NCBI RefSeq assembly: GCF_900100925.1
Contig: NZ_FNKO01000002.1
Span: 2,108,001 to 2,172,000, forward strand
Reading direction: 5' to 3'
DNA length: 64,000 bases
DNA from: Actinopolyspora saharensis
Lineage (GTDB): Bacteria > Actinomycetota > Actinomycetes > Mycobacteriales > Pseudonocardiaceae
Positions within the stretch are counted from its first letter, which is position 1. Each line of letters begins with the position of its first letter. Positions 24,571 through 34,080 of the stretch are shown piece after piece. The position numbers and the translations under genes were made by a program. Below the pieces are notes generated by a model that was not told the DNA's origin, made no database searches, and saw nothing but the letters and a program-made list of their open reading frames with translations.

Positions 24571-24746
24571 GGAAGCGGCGGAGCGCCTCTTCGCGAATTT
24601 CGCCCGCTTCGGGTGAACTACCCTGTTTGGAGGTTACCGACCAGTAGGTATTGATCGAAGGGGTGCTCCCCTACAAGATCCTGCTGAAAACACAGTTCCA
24701 AACAAGAAACAACAAGATCACACTGTGTTTTCGGGCAGGAGGACAC

Positions 24747-27700
24747 ATGGACAGGACGCGTCGATTACGTCCTTCCGGTTGGCTGGTCCCCGCCGCGGCA
24801 GTGGCGATAATCCTTCCGCTGCTGCCAGCCGCGGCTCAGGCGGAGCAGCCACCGAACGGACCCGTCGACCCGAAGACGGTCGAGTCCTACTTGGAGGACC
24901 CGACCATGGTCGGGGAGAACCAGCAGCCGCATCACGCCTATCTGCGGCCGTACGACAACGCGCAGCAGGCACTGCGCAGCGCCAGGGAGGACACCGCTGC
25001 TAAGGAGGACCGCCCGACGCAGTGGACGAAGTCCCTGGACGGCGAGTGGCGGTTCCAGTACGCGAAGCACTACCGCGAGCTGGGAGACAACTGGCAGACG
25101 GGAAGCTCCACGAGCGACTGGGGCAACATCTCGGTGCCCGGCGTGTGGCAGCAACAGGGGCACGGAAACCCCATATACCGCAACGTGCCCTCGGAGGTCT
25201 CACCCTACGATCCTCCGAAGGTCCCCGACGACGTCAACCCGACCGGCGCCTACGTGCGCGAGTTCCAGGTACCCGAGAACTGGGACGGCAGACGACAGCT
25301 CCTGCGCTTCGAAGGATCCACCAGCGGGACCTTCGTGTGGGTGAACGGGGAGTACGTCGGCTACGACCAGGGTGGCTACAGCCCGGCCGAGTACGACGTG
25401 ACCGAGCACCTCGAGCCGGGCAAGAACACCATCGCCGTGCGGGTGCACCGGTGGGGCTCCGGAAGCTACCTGGAGAACATGGACTTCTGGCACCTGTCCG
25501 GGATTTTCCGCAGCGTCAAGATGTACAGCGTGCCGCGCACGCACATGTCCGACGCCACCGTCCACACCGAACTGGATGACTCCTACACCGACGCGAACTT
25601 CCGGGTCGGGGTGGAGCTCAGCCGCGTCACCGGCGGCACCAGCGGTGAGCACCGGGTGCGCGCGAGCCTGCACGGTCCCGACGGCCAGCGGGTGGCCCGC
25701 TTCGGGAAGAGCACCGGGATCGACGGTGACTCGGCCGAAGTCGAGCTGCAGCGCAAGATCGAGTCGCCGGAGCTGTGGAGCGACGAGAACCCCGCGCTCT
25801 ACACGGTGGTGCTGGAACTGCTCGGCCCCGACGGGAACGTGCTGCAGACCACCCAGCAGCCGGTCGGTTTCCGCGAGGTCACCACGAAGAACGAGCAGAT
25901 CCTGCTCAACGGCGAACCCGTCTACATGCGCGGGGTCAACCGCCACGAGCACGACCCCAGGACGGGACGGACGGTCAGCCGCGAGAGCCAGCGGCGGGAC
26001 GTCGAGCTCATGCGGCGCAACAACATCAACGCCGTCCGGACCTCGCACTACCCGAACGATCCGTACTGGTACCGGCTCGCGGACCGCAACGGCCTGCTGC
26101 TGGCCGACGAGGTCGGCATAGAGACCCACTACAGGGAGGACTGCTCGGCAGAACCGGAACGGGACTGCCTGGCGGACCGTCCGGAGTGGCAGGCGGCCTT
26201 CGCCGACCGCTTCGCCGCGATGGTGCAGCGCGACAAGAACCACCCCAGCGTGGTCTTCTGGGACACCGGCAACGAGGCCGGTCTGGGTGAGGCCCATTAC
26301 AAGATGGCCGACTACGCCGATTCCCACGATCCGAGCAGGTTGCTGTACCACCAGGCCAACGGCCACCACGGCGACGCCCCCTTCGCGGACGTGATGGGGC
26401 CGCGCTACCCCTCGCCCGGGGCGTTGAAGGACTACGCCCGCACCACGGACAAGCCGGTGGTGATGGGCGAGTGGCTGCACGCCATGGGCAACAGCCTCGG
26501 CAACTACGAGGACATGTGGAAGACCATCAGGCGAGAACCCGCGCTGCAGGGCGGATTCGTCTGGGACTGGGTCGATCAGGGGCTGTCCAGACCCCTGCGC
26601 AAGTTGCCCGACTCCTCCGGCAACGACATCCCGGTGCACGTCAACGGAAACCCCTCCCTGGTGGAGGGAGTGGACGGCAAAGGGCTGAAGCTGTCCGGGC
26701 TGGACGACTGGGCCCAGGCCTACCGCGATCCGAAGCTGGACATATCCGGCGACGCGGTGTCGCTGGACATCAACGTCAAACCGCTCTCCTGGGAGGGGTC
26801 GAACACCTTCCTCGCCAAGGGGGACAAGCAGTGGGCGCTGCAGATGTCCGATCGCGAGCACGTGGAGTTCTTCGTCTACGGCGAGGGGGACTGGCACACC
26901 GCCAAGGTGAAGGTCCCCGAGGACTGGTGGGGCAACTGGCACCGGATCACCGGAACCTACGACGGGAACAAGGTTCGGCTGTTCCTCGACGGTGAGCGGG
27001 TGGCCTCCGAGGCCTACGACGGCGGCATCGCCGAGAACACGATGTACACGGTGGCCGTCGGCCGCAACCAGGAGAAGCACAACGACAGCTTCGCCGGTCG
27101 CACCGCGCACGCCGTGGTGGACAACGCCCGCGTCTACGACCGGGCGCTGCCGCCGGGGCAGATCGTGGCGGGCAAGGACCCGGCCGAGGACGCCGTGCTG
27201 GCGCTGAACTTCGACGAGCAGCGCCGCCAGGGGCGGTACCAGACGTACGGTTCCTCGCAGTTCGTGGTCAACGGTCTGGTCAACGCCGATCGCACGCCTC
27301 AGCCCGAGCTGAAGCAGCTGGCCTACAGCCACGCCCCGGTGCGGTTCGAGAAGGTGGAGGGAGCCTCCGACGCGGCCGACGGGAGGTTCGTGGTGCGCAA
27401 CTTCAACCACACCCTCGACACCTCGGCCTACGAGCTGAGCTGGAAGCTCACCGAGCACGGCAAGAAGGTGGCCGAGGGGCCCGTCGACGTGACCGTGCCC
27501 CCGGGCGAGAGCCGCGAGGTCGACCTCGACCTGCCGGAAGCGGGCGAGAAGCAACGTCATCTCGAACTGCGGGCCCGGCTCGCCGAGTCGTCCCGCAGCA
27601 TCCCGCAGGGTCACGCGGTCTCCACGGAGCAGTTCGACGCGGGTGGCAGCGTCACGCCGGCCGCGCCGGGAAGCAACGCAGCGGCCTCCGGTACCGAGGA

Positions 27701-28574
27701 GCTGTCCGTGGAGCGCTCCGCTGACGAGCTCGACGTGCGGGGAGCGGACTTCGCGTACTCCTTCGACCGCTCCACCGGCTCGCTGAGCTCGATGAACGCG
27801 GAGGGTCAGCGACGGATCCTGCAGGGGCCGAAGCTGGACGTCTTCCGCGCTCCGCTCGGCAACGAGTGGAGCGACTGGAGCGGGGTTAACCCCGAGGCGA
27901 AGTTCCGCTCGGTCGGTCTCGACCGGCTGGAGACCGAGGTGCGTTCCCTCGAGGTGGACCGGTCCTCGTCCGACGGGGTGCGGGTCGTGGTCAACACGCG
28001 GTCCTCGGCCCCGGACGTGGAGGGCAACGGCTTCGACAGCCGCTGGACCTACCGGATCGACGGTTCCGGCGGGGTGAAGCTCGAGCACCGGGTCGAGGCC
28101 TACGGGGAGCAGATGCGTTCGCTGCCCTGGCTGCCCAGGGTCGGCATGTCGATGCGCGTTCCGAAGTCCTTCGGGGAGATGACCTGGTACGGGCGCGGTC
28201 CCGGCGAGTCGTACCCCGATCGCAAGGACGCGCAGCACATGGGCACCTGGTCGGGCAGCGTGGAGGAGCAGTGGTTCGACTTCCTGCCCCCGCAGGACAA
28301 CGGTGTGAAGACGGACACCGAATGGGTCGAGCTGTCCGGGAGCAGCGGTGGGATCTCCGTCGAGGGCGACTCCCTGGCTGTCTCCGCCGACCGGCACTCC
28401 AACGCCCAGCGCACGGATTTCGCGCACCAGCTGCGCACCGATCCGTTCGTCACCCTGCACGTCTCCGCCGACGTCACCGGGCTCGGTGACACGCCGAACT
28501 CGGTGATGGACAAGTACAAGGTGCGGGCCGACCGTCCGCACACCTACTCGGTGACGCTGCGGCCCACCCGGTAA
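24747..28574 (+). CDS. Secreted family-2 glycosidase (beta-galactosidase type) with LamG-like insert
   Basis: This 1275-residue protein starts with a signal peptide (VPAAAVAIILPLLPAAAQA, cleaved near residue 32). The order is GH2 sugar-binding (about 100-260), Ig-like (265-370) and TIM barrel. Acid/base E510 lies in WDTGNEAGLG and nucleophile E575 in MGEWLHAMGN. A concanavalin/LamG-like domain interrupts at about 635-805 (WHRITGTYDGNKVRLFLDGE). A DUF4981-type Ig domain and a C-terminal LacZ small-chain-like domain follow. The large LacZ-type frame suggests a beta-galactosidase, but substrate is not certain. AGGAGG precedes the ATG. The gene stands alone, bounded by terminator hairpins. Confidence 0.9.
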   Translation: MDRTRRLRPSGWLVPAAAVAIILPLLPAAAQAEQPPNGPVDPKTVESYLEDPTMVGENQQPHHAYLRPYDNAQQALRSAREDTAAKEDRPTQWTKSLDGEWRFQYAKHYRELGDNWQTGSSTSDWGNISVPGVWQQQGHGNPIYRNVPSEVSPYDPPKVPDDVNPTGAYVREFQVPENWDGRRQLLRFEGSTSGTFVWVNGEYVGYDQGGYSPAEYDVTEHLEPGKNTIAVRVHRWGSGSYLENMDFWHLSGIFRSVKMYSVPRTHMSDATVHTELDDSYTDANFRVGVELSRVTGGTSGEHRVRASLHGPDGQRVARFGKSTGIDGDSAEVELQRKIESPELWSDENPALYTVVLELLGPDGNVLQTTQQPVGFREVTTKNEQILLNGEPVYMRGVNRHEHDPRTGRTVSRESQRRDVELMRRNNINAVRTSHYPNDPYWYRLADRNGLLLADEVGIETHYREDCSAEPERDCLADRPEWQAAFADRFAAMVQRDKNHPSVVFWDTGNEAGLGEAHYKMADYADSHDPSRLLYHQANGHHGDAPFADVMGPRYPSPGALKDYARTTDKPVVMGEWLHAMGNSLGNYEDMWKTIRREPALQGGFVWDWVDQGLSRPLRKLPDSSGNDIPVHVNGNPSLVEGVDGKGLKLSGLDDWAQAYRDPKLDISGDAVSLDINVKPLSWEGSNTFLAKGDKQWALQMSDREHVEFFVYGEGDWHTAKVKVPEDWWGNWHRITGTYDGNKVRLFLDGERVASEAYDGGIAENTMYTVAVGRNQEKHNDSFAGRTAHAVVDNARVYDRALPPGQIVAGKDPAEDAVLALNFDEQRRQGRYQTYGSSQFVVNGLVNADRTPQPELKQLAYSHAPVRFEKVEGASDAADGRFVVRNFNHTLDTSAYELSWKLTEHGKKVAEGPVDVTVPPGESREVDLDLPEAGEKQRHLELRARLAESSRSIPQGHAVSTEQFDAGGSVTPAAPGSNAAASGTEELSVERSADELDVRGADFAYSFDRSTGSLSSMNAEGQRRILQGPKLDVFRAPLGNEWSDWSGVNPEAKFRSVGLDRLETEVRSLEVDRSSSDGVRVVVNTRSSAPDVEGNGFDSRWTYRIDGSGGVKLEHRVEAYGEQMRSLPWLPRVGMSMRVPKSFGEMTWYGRGPGESYPDRKDAQHMGTWSGSVEEQWFDFLPPQDNGVKTDTEWVELSGSSGGISVEGDSLAVSADRHSNAQRTDFAHQLRTDPFVTLHVSADVTGLGDTPNSVMDKYKVRADRPHTYSVTLRPTR

Positions 28575-28579
28575 TCGAG

Positions 28580-28671
28580 GTTCTCCGCTCTCCCCGTCGC
28601 GGGGCACTCCGAGCGGAGAACGTGGTGAGCCGCCGGGTTCGGTGGGGTGGCGCGATCGCCCCACCGAACCC
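28580..28671 (+). terminator. Tandem hairpins after the glycosidase gene
   Basis: Hairpin one pairs GTTCTCCGCTC (28580-28590) with GAGCGGAGAAC (28611-28621), with an inner CCCC/GGGG stem. Hairpin two pairs GGGTTCGGTGGGG (28635-28647) with CCCCACCGAACCC (28659-28671), a perfect 13-bp stem. Together they insulate tsaB from upstream transcription. Confidence 0.8.
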
Positions 28672-28754
28672 GCCCGCGCCGGTTCGGTGCGGGCGCATCC
28701 GGGTTCCGCCCCGCGTTACCTCGGTGACCTGGAGTAGGAGTACTCTGGAGCACC

Positions 28755-29459
28755 GTGCTCGTCATCGCGCTGGATACCTCGACCCCCGCGGTAACCGCGG
28801 GGCTGGTCGAGCTCGCGAACTCCTGGCCGCGTTCCCTGGCCGAGCGCGTAACGGTCAATCCGCGCGCCCACGGTGAACTGCTGACCCCCCAACTGCTCGA
28901 GGTGCTCGCGGAAGGTGGGCACGGCCTCGCCGATGTGGACGCGATCGTCGTCGGCGCGGGCCCGGGTCCGTTCACCGGATTGCGCGTCGGCATGGTCACC
29001 GCCGCGGCGCTGGGCCACGCGGCGGGGACGAGGGTCCACCCCGTGAGCAGCCTGGACGCCATGGCGGCCCAGGTCGCCGACACCTCCCCGGTCCTGGTGC
29101 TGACCGACGCGCGCCGCAAGGAGGTCTACTGGGCCACCTACGGATCCGCCGGGGAGCACGGCGCGCGGCAACGGCTGACCGCGCCCGCAGTGAACAGCCC
29201 CTCCGATCTGCCGGGGAAGCTGGACGGGAGCCCGGTGGTCTCCGCAGCGGGGGAGTCGGCCGCCGCGCACGCGGCGGAACTGGGACTCGAAGTGGTCGAA
29301 CCCGCCCATCCCACGCCGGAGGGGCTGGTGGCCGTCGCGCGGGAGGAGCTCGGGTCCGGGGCCGATCCGCAACCGTTGGTGCCGATGTACCTGCGCAGGC
29401 CGGATGCGGCCACGCCGGGCCCGCCCAAGACGGTGACGGTCGAGCGAGGGAAGACGTGA
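28755..29459 (+). CDS. tsaB: tRNA threonylcarbamoyladenosine biosynthesis protein TsaB
   Basis: The 234-residue protein is an ASKHA-fold partner that scaffolds TsaD in making t6A37 on tRNAs reading ANN codons. LVIALDTSTPAVTAGLVEL opens the fold, and GAGPGPFTGLRVGMVTAAAL is the family signature. GGAG lies before the GTG start. Its stop overlaps rimI by 4 nt. The order tsaB-rimI-tsaD is standard in actinobacteria. Confidence 0.94.
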   Translation: MLVIALDTSTPAVTAGLVELANSWPRSLAERVTVNPRAHGELLTPQLLEVLAEGGHGLADVDAIVVGAGPGPFTGLRVGMVTAAALGHAAGTRVHPVSSLDAMAAQVADTSPVLVLTDARRKEVYWATYGSAGEHGARQRLTAPAVNSPSDLPGKLDGSPVVSAAGESAAAHAAELGLEVVEPAHPTPEGLVAVAREELGSGADPQPLVPMYLRRPDAATPGPPKTVTVERGKT

Positions 29460-29995
29460 CCGAGAATCAGCACACCGGTGGAGCCCGGACCTCGACGGCG
29501 CGTGGCGGGATCGACCCCTTCGTGGCGAAGCTCCGCAGGAAGGACGTCGCGCGTTGCGCCGAGCTGGAACGCGGACTCTTCCCCACGGACGATCCCTGGC
29601 CCGAGGGTGCCTTCACGGCGGCGCTCGACCGCGGGGACTTCTACATCGGCGCCTACGACTCCGCCGACGCCCTGATCGGCTACGCCGGGCTGGCCTTCGT
29701 GGCCAAGGGCCCCAGGGCGGAGGCCGAGGTGCACACGATCGCCGTGACCCCGGAGGTGCAGGGCGGGGGCGTCGGGAAGAAGCTGCTGCGCAGGCTGCTC
29801 GACCGTGCCGACGAGGAGCGTGCGCAGGTGTTCCTGGAAGTGCGCACTGACAACGAAGCGGCGATAGCGCTCTACCGGCGGCACGATTTCGAGGTGGTCG
29901 GGGTGCGCAAGCGCTACTACCAGCCGTCCGGGGCCGACGCTTACACCATGCGGCGCCCGGCGCAGTCGGCTGAGCAGGAAGGTGGAGCGGTATGA
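29456..29995 (+). CDS. rimI: Ribosomal protein S18 alanine N-acetyltransferase (RimI-type GNAT)
   Basis: The 179-residue GNAT acetylates protein N-termini; S18 is the classic substrate. The acetyl-CoA loop is [18 protein letters not shown], and the late block [18 protein letters not shown] is typical. The GTG start overlaps tsaB, and the stop overlaps tsaD. There is an extra N-terminal tail of about 20 residues, as in some actinobacterial homologues. Substrate range is inferred from the family. Confidence 0.92.
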   Translation: MTENQHTGGARTSTARGGIDPFVAKLRRKDVARCAELERGLFPTDDPWPEGAFTAALDRGDFYIGAYDSADALIGYAGLAFVAKGPRAEAEVHTIAVTPEVQGGGVGKKLLRRLLDRADEERAQVFLEVRTDNEAAIALYRRHDFEVVGVRKRYYQPSGADAYTMRRPAQSAEQEGGAV

Positions 29996-31059
29996 GTGCG
30001 AAGGGTGGCCCCGGCCGGATCGTGCTCGGTATCGAGACGTCGTGTGACGAGACCGGGGCTGGGCTGGTCCGGTTGGAGCCGGACGGCTCGATGCGGCTGC
30101 TGGCCGATTCGGTGGCCTCCAGCGTCGAGCAGCACGCGCGGTTCGGCGGCGTGGTGCCGGAGATCGCGAGCCGGGCGCACCTGGAGGCGATGGAGCCGAC
30201 CGTCCGCAGGGCCCTGGACGAGGCGGGGCTGAGCCTGTCCGATGTGGATGCCGTCGCGGTCACGGCCGGTCCGGGGCTCGCCGGTGCGCTGATGGTGGGG
30301 GTGTCCGCGGCGAAGGCCTACGCCGCCGCGCTGAACGTCCCGCTCTACGGGGTCAATCACCTGCTCGGCCACGTGGCCGTGGACGTCCTCGAGCACGGCC
30401 CGCTGCCTCCCCGCTGCCTGGCCATGCTCGTTTCCGGTGGGCACACCCAGCTGCTTTCGGTGTCCGGGATCGCGGGCGAGGTCACCGAGATCGGTTCGAC
30501 CATCGACGACGCCGCCGGGGAGGCCTACGACAAGGTCGCGCGCATCCTGGAGCTGCCCTACCCGGGAGGTCCGCCGATCGACCGGATGGCCCGCGAGGGC
30601 GATCCGAACGCGATCGCGTTCCCGCGCGGGCTGACCGGCCCGCGGGACGCGAAGTTCGATTTCTCCTTCTCCGGCCTGAAAACGGCCGTGGCCCGCTGGG
30701 TGGAGCAGACCCGCGAGGCGGGGATGCAGCTGCCGATCGCCGACATCGCGGCCTCGTTCCAGGAGGCCGTGGCCGACGTGCTCACCAGGAAGGCCGTGCT
30801 GGCCGCCGCGGAGCTCGGGCTGGACACCATGGTGCTCTCCGGCGGCGTGGCGGCGAACTCGCGGATCTCCGCGCTGGCGAAGGAGCGCTGTTCGGAGGCC
30901 GGGATCACGCTGCGGGTGCCGCGCCCGCGGCTCTGCACGGACAACGGGGCGATGATCGCCGCGGTCGGAGCGCACGTGATGGCCACGGAGCTCGACCCCT
31001 CACCGCTCGGCATCTCGGCCGTGCCCGGCCTGCCGGTGGACACCGCGGTGGTGCGCTGA
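29992..31059 (+). CDS. tsaD: tRNA N6-adenosine threonylcarbamoyltransferase TsaD
   Basis: The 355-residue catalytic subunit transfers the threonylcarbamoyl group to A37. Metal ligands H123 and H127 are in [10 protein letters not shown]. Further marks are [38 protein letters not shown] and [13 protein letters not shown]. Length is normal. It is the last gene of the coupled tsaB-rimI-tsaD operon, followed by a strong hairpin. Confidence 0.96.
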   Translation: MSAKGGPGRIVLGIETSCDETGAGLVRLEPDGSMRLLADSVASSVEQHARFGGVVPEIASRAHLEAMEPTVRRALDEAGLSLSDVDAVAVTAGPGLAGALMVGVSAAKAYAAALNVPLYGVNHLLGHVAVDVLEHGPLPPRCLAMLVSGGHTQLLSVSGIAGEVTEIGSTIDDAAGEAYDKVARILELPYPGGPPIDRMAREGDPNAIAFPRGLTGPRDAKFDFSFSGLKTAVARWVEQTREAGMQLPIADIAASFQEAVADVLTRKAVLAAAELGLDTMVLSGGVAANSRISALAKERCSEAGITLRVPRPRLCTDNGAMIAAVGAHVMATELDPSPLGISAVPGLPVDTAVVR

Positions 31060-31555
31060 CGGGGTCCCCCGGTCGGTTGACGCGGGTGCTCGCGTGGTGA
31101 AGACTCGCGGTTCGTGCGCGGACCCGATCTCGGGCGGCGATTTCGCGGCGGCGTCGGGGACTCGGGTGGTCCTTCGACGCCGCGCCGCGGAAGGACCACC
31201 CGGACAGCCGGACGAGCGCGCCCGACGAAGCACTGCTGGGCGTTTTCCCGGTCAGCGCGCAGCGGTTGCACGACCCCGCCACCTGTCCGCGATGCTAAAC
31301 TTCGATCATGGTGCGGACGTCCTCGCCGACGTTTTCCCGCCGAGTTGATGCTGGGGCGGTGCTCTCGGCGCGGTGGCGTCGGGAAATCCCCCGAGCAACC
31401 CGTACCGCCGCGGGGTCGCGGTCGAGTGCCCGATGGGGACGTTCGAGGGTGTGCGGCCCCTTGCCGGGGATCGGCGCGACCGGGCGCCGTCCGAGGCCCC
31501 GCCGAGTGAGCACCCGTGACCAGCTGAGCAGAAGACCTCGGTCAGGAGGGACCCC
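31060..31555 (+). terminator. 496-bp gap with terminator hairpin at 31163-31202
   Basis: I see no credible gene in this gap. A perfect 13-bp inverted repeat, CGGGTGGTCCTTC (31163-31175) with GAAGGACCACCCG (31190-31202) around a 14-nt loop, is a good terminator for tsaB-rimI-tsaD. The remainder should hold the promoter of the small membrane-protein gene that follows. No clear -10/-35 pair stands out. Confidence 0.75.
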
Positions 31556-31780
31556 ATGAGTCAGCCCCGGCGGCGTTCCACTTTCGCGCGCAGGCTCGCC
31601 TTCGTCGGGGCGTGCGCGTGCATGCTCTTCATGATAGTGATAAACCGCGCGAGTGTCGCCGACAGCTTCACCGAGCGCTTCCCGTGGACCGGGCACTGGC
31701 TGACTTCCGTGGTGTTCGGCGTGGTCGCGTTCGCGCTCGGGGCCTTCTCCGCCACCCGCGAGGACAACGACGCCGGGTAG
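31556..31780 (+). CDS. Small two-helix membrane protein, 74 aa
   Basis: A basic N-terminus (SQPRRRSTFARR) is followed by helix one (LAFVGACACMLFMIVI) and helix two (LTSVVFGVVAFALGAFSAT), with a short loop and a charged tail. TCAGGAGGG lies 5-6 nt before the ATG, which supports translation. I do not recognise the family. It is convergent with the first phoD-type gene. Confidence 0.7.
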   Translation: MSQPRRRSTFARRLAFVGACACMLFMIVINRASVADSFTERFPWTGHWLTSVVFGVVAFALGAFSATREDNDAG

Positions 31781-31965
31781 TCCGCTCCGGCCGAGCGCGC
31801 AGCGAGGTCGCTGCCCAGCTGCGGGGGCATCGGCGAGGTCGTCGCGGACGAGCAGGACCTTCGTCCGCGGGGCACCGGCGACCTCGACCCGCCGCGGGTG
31901 CTTCCCGGCTCGAGCGGAACCGGAAAGCACCCGCGACCAGCGCGGTCACTGCCGCCGGAGTCGTG

Positions 31966-33558
31966 TCACTTCCGCCGGTTCAGCCTCGGCTCCCCGTCGT
32001 TGACCACGAAGGTGGCCTCGGTCTTGGCGGGAGCCCCGCGCTCGGAGACGTAGTCCAGCGTCCGGTAGTCCACCCGCAGCTCCTCCGAGCTGAACCGGGT
32101 GCGGACGTAGCCGCGCAGGTCCTGGTTGAACTTCACGTGCGGGTTGTCGTCGACCACGCCCTGCTGGGGCTCGCCGCTGCCGTCCCCGCCCGAGGTGATC
32201 GAGGTGGTGACGAACTCCGTGCCCGCCGGGGGCGAGTCGGGGTGCTCGTGCGAGTCGCGGATCTCGGCGGCCCAGTGCTGATGCACGTCACCGGTGAACA
32301 CCACTCCGTTGCGCACGTTGCTGTCCGCCATGGCGTGGGCGATCCGGTCCCGGTTGGCGACGTAGCCGTCCCAGGAATCCATGTTGTAGCCCTCGCCCGG
32401 GCCTGCGGTCAGGTCCAGCTTGGAGAAGAACACCTGCTGGCCGAGCACGTCCCACCGCGCGTCCGTCTTGCGGAAGCCGTCGAGGATCCAGTTCTCCTGG
32501 CGCTGCCCGGTGATGGTGCGGTCCGGGTCGAAGCGCTCCGGGCACTCCTTGTTGTAACCGTCCCCGCAGGGCTGGTCGTCGCGGTACTGCCTGGTGTCGA
32601 GCATGTGGAAGTTGGCCAGCCCGCCCCAGCGGATCCGCCGGTAGAGCTGCATGTCGATGCCGTCGGGCCGGGCACCGCTGCGCAGGGGCATGTTCTCGTA
32701 GTAGGCCTTGAACGCGGCGGCGCGGCGCTTCAGGAAGTTCTCCTGCGGCTCCTCCGGAACCTCGTCGGCCCAGTTGTTCTCGGTCTCGTGGTCGTCCCAG
32801 ACCACCAGCCAGGGGGCCACCGAGTGGGCCAGCTGCAGGTCGGGGTCGGTCTTGTACTGCGCGTGCCGCTGCCGGTAGTTGGCCAGCGTCTTCGTCTCCG
32901 GGCCGGCCACCGTCCGCACGTCGTCGTCCGCGGCGGCGTACTCGTACTGGTAGTCGCCGAGGTGCATGATCAGGCCCGGCTCCTCCTCGGCCATCCTGCG
33001 GTAGGCGGTGAAGTAGCCCTGACCGAAGTGGGAGCAGGAGGCGAAGCACAGCGTCAGATCACCCAGGTGGCCCGGGGGCGGGGCCGTGCGGGTCCGCCCG
33101 GTGGGCGAGACCTCGTTGCCCACGCGGAAGCGGTAGAAGTACTCGGCACCGGGACGCAGTCCGTCGACCTCGACGTGGACGCTGTGCCCGTGCTCCGGGC
33201 TGGCCCAGGCACGTCCGCGCTGCACGGGGCGCGCGAACCTCTCGTCCTCGGCGATCTCCCAGAGCACCGGGTAGGTCCTGTTCGGCATGCCGCCCATGCC
33301 GTCGGGGGCCGTCGGGTCCTGGGCGAGACGGGTCCACAGCACGATGCCGGTCGGGAGTGGGTCGCCCGAGGCGACCCCGAGGGCGAACGGTTCCTTCAGT
33401 CTGCCCACGCCCGCTCCGGGGCGGCCGTGACTTCCGGCGTGCGCGATTCCCGCCGTCGTGCCCGCGAGCGCGGCACCGCCGACCGCGGCGGCCCCGCCCA
33501 GCAGCACCGAGCGACGACCGAGTGGACTGTGCGAACCGGACGTGGTGGATTCGGACAT
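31966..33558 (-). CDS. phoD: PhoD-type alkaline phosphatase/phosphodiesterase (copy 1)
   Basis: The 530-residue enzyme has a Tat signal (LGRRSVLLGGAAAVGG). An N-terminal PhoD_N Ig-like domain (FALGVASGDPLPTGIVLWTR) comes before the metallophosphatase. Metal-site blocks are CFASCSHFGQGYFTAYRRM, HLGDYQYEY, VVWDDHETENNW and FTGDVHQHW, including the Cys that binds iron in PhoD. It releases phosphate from esters outside the cell and uses Ca/Fe in studied homologues. GGAGGAG precedes the ATG. A close paralogue lies directly upstream on the same strand, so this is a tandem pair. Regulation by phosphate is likely but no strict PHO box is evident. Confidence 0.93.
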   Translation of the reverse strand: MSESTTSGSHSPLGRRSVLLGGAAAVGGAALAGTTAGIAHAGSHGRPGAGVGRLKEPFALGVASGDPLPTGIVLWTRLAQDPTAPDGMGGMPNRTYPVLWEIAEDERFARPVQRGRAWASPEHGHSVHVEVDGLRPGAEYFYRFRVGNEVSPTGRTRTAPPPGHLGDLTLCFASCSHFGQGYFTAYRRMAEEEPGLIMHLGDYQYEYAAADDDVRTVAGPETKTLANYRQRHAQYKTDPDLQLAHSVAPWLVVWDDHETENNWADEVPEEPQENFLKRRAAAFKAYYENMPLRSGARPDGIDMQLYRRIRWGGLANFHMLDTRQYRDDQPCGDGYNKECPERFDPDRTITGQRQENWILDGFRKTDARWDVLGQQVFFSKLDLTAGPGEGYNMDSWDGYVANRDRIAHAMADSNVRNGVVFTGDVHQHWAAEIRDSHEHPDSPPAGTEFVTTSITSGGDGSGEPQQGVVDDNPHVKFNQDLRGYVRTRFSSEELRVDYRTLDYVSERGAPAKTEATFVVNDGEPRLNRRK

Positions 33559-34080
33559 CCCGCTCCTCCAGATAGCAGTTCGAGAACCAACCGGCGGACA
33601 CCCTCTCGTGCGCCGAGGGGGTGGGCCACCGCGATCCGGTGGTCATCGGGTTAACTCTCGGAGACGGGAAAGTCACCACCTGTTTGGGTGAGGATGAGCA
33701 GTGTGGCCACCCGATGGTGTGAGGCAGTGACGGTTTCGCGCGAAACGTCCTCTCCGGAGTGGTTGCGGGGGTGACGGTTTCGCGCGAAACGTTCCGAGTT
33801 CCGGGATACCTCGCGGAGCGGCACCGCCGAAGCCTCCCCGAAGCCCCGAAGCGCACCGCCCCGCGAACCGAGCCGAGGAATTCCGGTGCGGCGGCTCAGA
33901 TTCGTTGATTGGTGGGCCTCCGGGGTGGACCGAACGGACCGGGCGGGCGGGACGGACGGGGACGACGCTTCCAGGGCTGGTTCGTCGGCCTGGTCGGTGC
34001 GGGCATACCCGGTAACCTAGGGCACACAGTTGATCACGGTGCACGCACCCAGGGTGGCGATGAGATCTCTCGCATACCGA
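33559..34080. repeat. 522-bp gap between the phoD genes with two identical 22-bp palindromic repeats
   Basis: No gene is credible here. The same 22 bp occur at 33727-33748 and 33771-33792: GTGACG, then the 14-bp palindrome GTTTCGCGCGAAAC, then GT. The copies are 44 bp apart. They lie 170-235 bp upstream of copy 1 of phoD and about 290-350 bp past the stop of copy 2. Two copies of a perfect palindrome look like sites for a dimeric regulator. They differ from the ParB site consensus GTTTCACGTGAAAC at two central positions. Confidence 0.6.

Noticed and set aside
33590..33680. Possible PHO box (11-bp direct repeats GTTAACCCGAT, GACCACCGGAT) upstream of phoD copy 1
   Set aside because: Only 7 of 11 positions agree between the units, and they match the GTTCACC consensus poorly. 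It is too weak to annotate.
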